Assembly: GCA_037951105.1 (NCBI GenBank)
Contig: JBAMJV010008904.1
Coordinates: forward strand, 89,201 to 153,200
Direction: 5' to 3'
DNA length: 64,000 nucleotides
Source of the DNA: Echinarachnius parma
Lineage: Eukaryota; Echinodermata; Echinoidea; Clypeasteroida; Echinarachniidae
The notes under the pieces were generated by a model. The model was not told the origin of the DNA. It saw nothing but the letters and a program-made list of their open reading frames with translations, and did no database searches. Position numbers and translations under genes: made by a program. Positions 56,578-64,000 of this stretch are shown in pieces. Positions within the stretch are counted from its first letter, which is position 1. The number at the start of each line of letters is the position of its first letter.

Positions 56578-58575
56578 AGAAACTGGATCATGTAAATGTG
56601 TGCATGCTCAATGTACGCTCACTTCGGAACAAATCAACATTGTTCCAGGACTTTGTCCTGTATCATGGTCTGGATGTCGTCTGCATCTGCGATGCATGGC
56701 TGACGGCGAGTGATAATGCACTGATAGCTGATTTGCGGCCCGATGGTTCTTTAAGCACTAGCCCAGAGTGGTAGACGAGGCGGCGGTATTGGTCTTCTTT
56801 TTCGCAATGAACTGAACCTAACGGTCAGACCATCACCTATATACGAACCATTTGAAATGATGGCATGCACCCTAACTGCGAACAGTACTAGCGTGGACAT
56901 TGCTGTCATTTACAGACCACCTAACGCTTGGATGTCAACAAGTTCAACAAGTTTCTCGAGGAGTTTTCGTTAATGCTGGATGAGCATATTTTCCGGCCAA
57001 CACCTCTTCTTATAACTGGGGACTTAAACATTTATCTTGACAACCCTGAAAACGTAACGCTATGGCAACCATTTACCACTCACATTGTGCGTAAGAAAAT
57101 TGCGCATCCATTACCGTTTGAATGATCAAAATCAGTGAAATACTTTTTGAGATATATGAAAAAATGCTAGGGGGGTACTTACTTGTTGTGAGTAGTGTAT
57201 ATCAGATCACTCGGGAGTTACATGCCAGCTCCATCTGAGCAAGCCTGTTCAACCTGATCGAACTGTAAATGCTCGCAACATTATATAAGGCCATCGATAG
57301 AGCTGCTTTTGCTGAGAAAATTCAAAAGTGCTCCATCCCATCATCCTCTGATATCGTTGAGGGTCTTGTGGACAATTATAATGTTCAACTACAAGCCACC
57401 TTTAGATACCCTGGCACCGGCCAAAGCACGTCGCATCAAACAACGTCCTGAGAGTCCGTGGTATAATCATGAAATTACCATGGCGAAGCAGAAGAGAAGG
57501 CAACTTGAAAGGAGATGGCGCGCAAGAGGTCGTCTCGAAATAGTCAACAAGCGTGTTTACAAAGCTAAGAAGACATACCTTGTTTAATAGTCTAATTGAC
57601 AACTGTGTGTCTGATAGTAAACAGTTATTCACTGTATAGTAAGTAATCAACTACTTAACCGTTCAAATACATCACCCCTTTCTTCTCACACCGCTAGTGA
57701 GTCGTTGGCTCAGCTTTTCAGCAGGTTCTTCCAGTCTAAGATCGAAACAACTTGCAGAGGTTTTTCTCCAGATTTGACTGCAGCACTGCCAGTACGGACT
57801 ACAGCTGAATTGTCCTTGCTCAGGCCAACAACTTCAGATAAAATAGAGTCACTTCTCAATAAAACTCCTCCCAAGACATGTGAACTAGATCCAATCCCAT
57901 CAAAGCTTGTAAAAGATTGCTATTCAACCATCGCACTCATTATCGCAAACATCATAAACCTGAGCTTCCAGCAAGCTTCGGTGCCATCTGCCTTGAAACT
58001 AGCTTACATTCGTCCGCTTTTGAAGAAGTCATCACTCGATCCAGATGTGCTTAAGAATTACCGGCCGGTATCAAATCTTCCTTCCCTGTCAAAAAATCTT
58101 GAATGTGTTGCATTCAGCAGACTCTCACATTACCTCCACGACAATCACATCCTTGATCCCCGCCAGTTAGCCTACAGACTGCACCACAGCGTGGAAACCT
58201 TACTTGTCAACGTCTCAAGTGACATTCTTCTTAACATGGATGCTGGAAGAATAACTGCTATGGTGTTCCTGGATATTTCATCTGCATTTGACACTGTTAA
58301 TCATGAACTTCTAATAAACAAATTGTCTTCACTTGGTGTAAGGGATTACGCTCTTATGTGGTTAATATCCTATTTATCCTGCCGCCATCAAATTGTATGT
58401 GTTCATGATTCTAAGTCTGACCCTGTTCTCCTTAATCATGGAGTTCCACAGGGATCCGTTGGGGGTCCATTGCTGATTTCTATTTACTTACTCAGCCTCA
58501 AAAGCATTCTCCAACGTCATGATATAGATTATTACCATTGTTTCGCTGATGATATTCAGATCTATGTTTCTTTCC
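56578..58575 (+). pseudogene. CR1/L2-like LINE: endonuclease and partial reverse transcriptase
   Basis: The endonuclease part (56578-57260) shows CMLNVRSLRNKS, DVVCICDAWLT, LLITGDLNIYLD and SDHSGVTCQLH in shifting frames, with stops. The linker (57290-57590) has KARRIKQRPESPWYN. An open RT frame from 57705 has KNYRPVSNLP, DPRQLAYRLHHSVET, FLDISSAFDTVNHELL, GVPQGSVGGPLL and the catalytic FADDIQIYVSF box, then loses similarity near 58575. The thumb and 3' end are missing, replaced by C-rich sequence. A dead, 3'-truncated copy. Confidence 0.88.
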
Positions 58576-59200
58576 CCCGGGATTCCTTGGCGTTGTTCCC
58601 TGTGCATCCTGTCTTTAAGCCACCGTGCTGCCAAGGGACGTGCGTTTCTGTGTTATTTTGGGGCTCCCCCCCTTCTCGGAATCGGCCCTGTCCCATTCCA
58701 TTTCAGAACTCTGTGGTTTGCTCTGGCACTCCGGTGTCATGGCCATCCGCCCCCAACCCCCCCCCCCCCCCCTTGTTCCATGGGGGGTTGCAAGGGATAC
58801 TCCCTCCGCCTTCTTGTGGAGGTGCCATCCTTTCCCTTCTCAGGATTGGTCGGCACTGGGGGTGAGTTTTCGCCCAGGGGTCCCCCCCCCCCCCCCCGGC
58901 CCTTTTATTTCACCCCTCCGCAATTTATTACTCCTGGTTCGCCCCTCCTTTTGGGTGGCTCCAGTGGCCATATTCATAAAAGCCCGATAGCCTATCTGTC
59001 AGCTAGGCCTTATCTCCTTGCCAAAATGCCAGTTTGGACGATAACTAGCGGCGAACTCACGGAACTCGCTTGGGTGATCACCTTTGTTTTCACAGACCAG
59101 TGCACAACACACACGTGCATGGGTATGTCTTTAGTAATGTGTGTAGATTTTGCATGCTGCCTATGCCCTTACCATATCGACCAATCAACGAGCGTCTAAG
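58576..59200. other. C-rich low-complexity sequence abutting the LINE
   Basis: Long runs of C (58757-58771, 58884-58897) and frames full of Pro and Gly. A phrase CCTCCTTTTRGGTGGCTCCA recurs at 58948 and 61508. No gene is recognised. Confidence 0.6.
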
Positions 59201-62200
59201 CCCTGTAATACAATAGCCATTTAAAATCTTCGTAGCAGGTTGCTAAATCGTAATTCAAGAAGCACTTCTAACCATACCGATAACAAGCTAACAACTCGGA
59301 TGACTTAATTTATTCATCGTGGCTGTCATGGTAACATTCCATCTGTTGCAAGTTTGTTTGACATCACATAAAAGCGCAGTTTACTCGAACGTGTGAATGA
59401 ACGAATTGTTCCTTATTGTTCCAATCATAAAAGCGTCTTATTGAGTTTGTTATGTGTTCTACAACATGATACAGTAAGGGGGGGGGGGGGGGTAGTAGAA
59501 CATAATTGTCTTATCTGGGGTTAAACGGGGGGGGGGGGGGGGAGGGCGGTAACTTGTGTCCAAAACAAAAAGCGTGCTATAATGCTTCTTAAACAGTTGT
59601 GACAGGAAGGGGAATTCCTTAATGTAAGGGTGTTACTATATATATGAGCGTGAGTATGAATGATGTTTTTTCGGGGCAGTGGGGGGGGGGGGGGGGAGGG
59701 GAGGAGAGGGATCACGCATAGGCACATATTTTTATAGCCACCCAACAAACCAAATACATCTCCCTCCTCATTACGATCAAGCTCACCCACGCTTATAATA
59801 TGACAGCATGACAAGGGAAACTAGTGCTGTTATCCGATCCAATCCGAGAAGGGAATTCCCGGCGGTCATGGCCTTTAACCGGGAAATTAGCGGTCCGAGA
59901 AATGGCCCTTTTTTTCTATAATTCTCGTTTTGGCAACCCATTTTTTCCAGTAAATTTGTATACTGTACATATAAGAAAAAAATGGGATCTACTCGAGTAA
60001 TTTGCAGTAGGTATGACAGATTTACGACTTGTGGCTAGGACCAGGAGCAGAGAAGGTCACAATGTTTAAACAGTTTGAGCCTTGAAGTCAATTACCTGAA
60101 TTTGTGCATCTGGAGCTATACAAAGGGTTTAAGGAGAGAATGCCCCCACCTGTTGGAAAGCTTACCCCCAGCCTTTGAATATACTTTTTTAGTCTTTTTC
60201 TTGACTCCCACAAACATATATTGTGAACTGGCTTTTCATGTGTATGCTTTATTGAACATAACTATAAAAAAACCCACATAACTCTGCCCCAAACACTGGC
60301 ACACCCCCCAAAATAAATTACCCCAATGCTGCCACCCATTTTTTTTGGACAAACTTTTTAAACATTGTGTTTCTTGTAGTCATAAAAAATTCGCCCAAAC
60401 ATGATCTTACACAGGCCCTGAGTTCACATGTGGTTGTGAGTTTGGTATGATATGCATGCCCACTGAACCTTGGCTAATATATATGGTATGTCTCCTCATA
60501 ACTCCCCAAAATAGCAACTGTGTGTGCATGGGTACAGACTGTGTTTTTGCTCATTCACAAGGGAACCGGGACGAACCGGGACGAACCGGGACCCGTTAAT
60601 CATTTTTTATTTCTACGAGCCGGGATCCGAGACGGGATATTTTTTTTACCTAACAGCATTAAGGGAAACTATTCAATTGCAGTGAAAACAGGAACGAAAT
60701 TGCATTAAATAGTATTATATAGATAGATTCATCAAAACAGAATTGAAATCACATCAAATCAATCCGAACTGCAAAAGTAAGCTAATATGTCACAAAAAGG
60801 ACAGATAAAGGCAAATTACTCTCCAGATAAAATTTAAGCTGATAAAAGATGTTATTGATGAAGTACAAGGATCCTAGGACAAAAACGGAAAAGTATGTTT
60901 TAGGGAACTATTTTGAACTAACATCACGCTATCATAAAAAAAGTTCTCTAATATCCCTTATTCGAATATTCTCCTTGCCATGTTCACGATTGCGCCACAT
61001 GCATACACACTACAATCGGGCAGATTGTTACTTGCTAGCGATTTAGAGGTACACCGGAGTACCTCTAAATTTGTGTCCAGTTGTCGCTACAAATTTGTCC
61101 TATTTGGCTTTTGTGATTAAGAAAAATTTAGCTGGGTGCTAGGTCGTCATTCAACTTCACGCATTTGTTGGAAGTCCAACAGATGGTCCCACATAAATAG
61201 ATTTCAATGCAATAAGTCCGCACCGCAGATCTATTGTTGTATTGTTCGCATTTCGACTAACAATGTCGTGGAATACCAAATGCTTGTGGAATTTAGACAG
61301 ATGGGTTGTCATGCTAGGGTCGGGCCTTGACTACAATAGCGAATTTAGCCTATTGGCCTTTTGTGAATACCAGCTAAGCCTAGCGGACATCAAAATTGTA
61401 AGTTGATCAACCAACTAGCTTATCGGGTTTTATGAATATGGGCCCAGGTGTCTGCCCCTTGGCCTTCTCATTTACCTATTTGCAGTACATTCCTCCGGGG
61501 TCTGCCCCTCCTTTTAGGTGGCTCCAGGGGTGGGGGGGTGGGCCCGGGGGGTCTGCCCCCTCAGCCTATTCTATTCACTCCTCGGCTTGCTTCCCCTACA
61601 GGGTAAAGTTGTGACTGATCCCCCCCCCCCCTCACCTGTCGGGGCGGCTTCAGTTGGCATCCCTCCTATGGGGCTGTGTTTCTCATTTTCAGCGTTTTTA
61701 CTGCTAAAGGGCATGGAAATGTATATAAATATGTTGCCTGCATGAAAAAAACGTTGAAATGCTGTTTTACTTTCATACTTGGTATTAAATTTTCAAGGGT
61801 GTCACCTCGGTGAACTCTAGGATTCCAGAGAAAAGAGGGGTTGGTCCCCTTGCTGCCCTTTTGGGTCTCGTGGCGGAGTCGTTGATTTTTGGTTCCTTAT
61901 AAGGGTCTACAGGTTTCGGAATCTTAGAGCCTGTTAGTATTCTTTAGCCTCTAGGTCTGTGGTGACAATAGAGGGTGGTCTCGGGCATGTTATGTCCATT
62001 ATTAATTGATGTAAACGAGTCTGTATGGACCATGTTACCAACCAACTAAACCTTAGTTGTATTACCTTAGTCCAGCCATGTGGGGGGGTGCTGCAGTTAA
62101 TGCTCCTTTTTTGATGGTGTACCCCCCCCCCCACACACCACATTGTGGGGGCGCGTCGACATGGGCTTTAGGAGATATCTCCTCCATTGGCAATTATCTG

Positions 62201-62702
62201 TTCCTTCAGCCAAGCGTATAGTTTGTTTATGAACCTCGATTGCATCTGTTTAGTTTAGAGGCTGCGGTTGCTCCTGTTTGGAGTTGTGCAACCACTGTTT
62301 GTTGATATCTCTTGCCAGGAGATGTGTGTGTACTGTTTGGGACTAGCATCGGTCTCTTTGTGTTGGTTGGGGTGCTGGTGTGGGGAAGTTGGCACCACAC
62401 CCCACACACACTGCTTAGGCAGTTGTCCGGCTGTGCAGTATGAGGGTATGCCGTGCATTGCTATGCGCCAGCTACTTCCATGACAATCGCATGGGGTTGT
62501 GTGTGGTCATGGAGGAAACAGGTTTATGTTGTTTGGATTCTGCTACTGTATAGGTAGGGATTTTGGAAATTGGTTGTATGTTGCTAGTATATGGGTGGGT
62601 GGTGGTGGGAGGGGTAGTGAAGGTGGTGGCTTTGCGTCAGGGGTTGGTAGAGGCTTGTGGTGCTCGTCACACCTTCCATGGCTGGTTGGTAGTGGTTTGA
62701 GC
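59201..62702. other. spacer with poly-G and poly-C clusters
   Basis: G runs at 59478-59492, 59527-59542 and 59682-59696; ACCGGGACGA units (60565-60592); C runs at 61620-61630 and 62121-62132. No exon or element with boundaries was recognised. Confidence 0.55.
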
Positions 62703-64000
62703 TATTATAGTGGTGGGTGGTGGTTTGTGGTGGTGTTGTAGGTTGGGATGTGGGGGAAGTTGGAGATGGTGAATTGGTGTTGTTGTGGGTGTTGGGAGAG
62801 GTGTGTTGAAGTAATTGAAGGAAATGTGAGTGGATGAAAGGAATGTTGGAGTTTGAGTGTGAGTTGAATTGAGTGAGAAGGTGTAGAGTTGGTGAGATTG
62901 GGGGTTGTTGTAGTTTTAGATGTAGTTTTAAAAGAGGGGTTTTGGTGAAAAGGAAGAAAAATGGGGGGGGGGGGGATATTGTGATTAGGGGAGTGATTTT
63001 AATATGGGAGGTTTGTGATGGGTGGGTTTTGTGTATGAAGGAGTGGAGGTGTGTTTTAGAGGGATTTGGGGGATATTGTTTTAAGGGAGGGTGGGATTTG
63101 GGGGGGTGGGTTGGTGGATGTGTTGGTGAAGTTGGATGGGTGATTTGTTGGATGTGTAGTTAGAATGGGTGGATTAGAGGGTGGGGAGTAGGGGGGAGTG
63201 TGAGGAGGAGGGGGTGGATGTTAGAGGAGGGTGTGGGGGTATTGAATATTGGTGGGTTGGTGTGGTGGTGGGAGGGGGGTATATGGGGAAGATTTGTGGA
63301 TGGGGTGATGTTTTGGTTGGTTAGGATTGGGGTTGTGGGTTTATGTTTGTTAGGTTGGGGGTAGTTGGGGGGGGGGAGAGTGGGGGGGAGGGAGGTTTGT
63401 GTATTAAAAAAAAAAAAAATTATTGTGGGGAATGATAAGGAGGTGTATGGGAGGGGGAGTGGGGAGAATTTGGGGGGTAGGGGTAGTTTTGTGGTGGAGT
63501 TATGGGGGTGGGGTGTATTGGGGGGTGGGGGGAAGTGGAAGGGGGGAATGGGTTAGGGTTTATGGTTGTGGTTGGGGGGTGTGGGTTGTTTATTGGTGGG
63601 GGGGAGGGGGGGGGTGGATTTGGGGTGTTATTTTGATGGTGGGATGGGGGGATGGTTAGGTTTGGGGTGGGGATGGTGTGGTGGGGGGGAGGGGGGGGGG
63701 TTTGTATTTTGGGGGGATTTATTGGTTGTTGTTTTGGTGGTGAGGGTGTGTGGGGGTTGGTGGGGGGGGGGAGGTGTATTTGTGGAATTGGGGGGGGGAT
63801 GGTGGGAGTGTTGATGGGTTTTTGGTATTTAAGGTAGGGGTGATGGGTTATTGGTTATGGTGTTGTTTGGATAGTGTAGATGGTGAGGTAGGTTTGGGGG
63901 GGGAGTTTTGTGTAGATGAGGTTTGGATGAGAATATTGGTAGGGGAGGTATGTTGGGGAAGGTTTTAAATGATTTGTAATATGTTTGTGATGAAGGTGGG
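62703..64000. other. 1298-bp tract with no cytosine on the plus strand
   Basis: From 62703 to the window end I find only A, G and T on this strand; the last C is at 62702. G runs are frequent. Gly/Val/Trp-rich ORFs here are composition artefacts. No repeat unit is evident. Confidence 0.9.

Noticed and set aside
58549..59199. Pro/Gly-rich ORFs
   Set aside because: Homopolymer-driven frames after the LINE loses similarity.
63545..63565. Telomeric repeat
   Set aside because: Only an isolated GGTTAGGG is present, not a tandem TTAGGG array.
62873..63968. Gly/Val/Trp-rich ORFs
   Set aside because: Produced by a C-free, G-rich strand; no domain and no codon structure.

Overview
This is a 64 kb piece of eukaryotic, animal nuclear DNA. 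Coding sequence is sparse: short exons with GT..AG borders, long introns, AT-rich spacers, microsatellites and dense transposable elements. SRCR, calcium-binding EGF and F5/8 type C (discoidin) exons, CR1/L2-like and other LINEs, Penelope-like and Ty3/gypsy elements, and fold-back elements with minisatellite arms all point to a marine invertebrate. An echinoderm or another invertebrate deuterostome fits best. That assignment is inference; no species marker was seen.

Left part (1-17.2 kb) is a stack of mobile DNA. It holds a dispersed repeat and a TTAA-flanked MITE (1-1.2 kb), then a fold-back element (1420-3298). Next is the 3' half of a Penelope-like element with a GIY-YIG endonuclease, a candidate hammerhead ribozyme and an array of about 15 small hairpins (3.7-5.1 kb). 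A 12.0 kb nested composite follows: Ty3/gypsy element 2 (966-bp LTRs, 5217-17219) carries element 1 (5879-10710) inside its 5' LTR and a fold-back element (11225-13214) inside gag. Each of the three insertions has a readable target-site duplication. Element 2 has lost protease, RT and most of RNase H, leaving a gag-integrase ORF. Element 1 has LTRs identical by eye and one in-frame stop.

Middle-left (17.2-25.9 kb) has no recognisable host gene. It contains two hAT-like elements with 8-bp duplications and several MITEs.

Centre (26.0-54.7 kb) carries one plus-strand host gene, or part of one: SRCR, EGF, SRCR, a decayed SRCR, three EGFs, a discoidin domain split over three exons, and a shortened EGF. 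Apart from the decayed SRCR, every domain unit is flanked by phase-1 introns, so the units would splice in frame. The predicted product is a modular secreted or membrane ectodomain; both ends lie outside what I can recognise. The introns hold most of the repeats: an inverted pair of tRNA-like sequences, long hairpins, a 13-site GGTACC palindrome array inside a TIR element, a Tc1-like transposase relic, and a large inverted repeat around about 7.5 kb.

Right part (54.7-64 kb) holds a TTAA MITE, a truncated CR1/L2-like LINE (56.6-58.6 kb) and increasingly odd, homopolymer-rich sequence. The last 1298 bases (62703-64000) contain no cytosine at all, which is either an extreme strand bias or an artefact.
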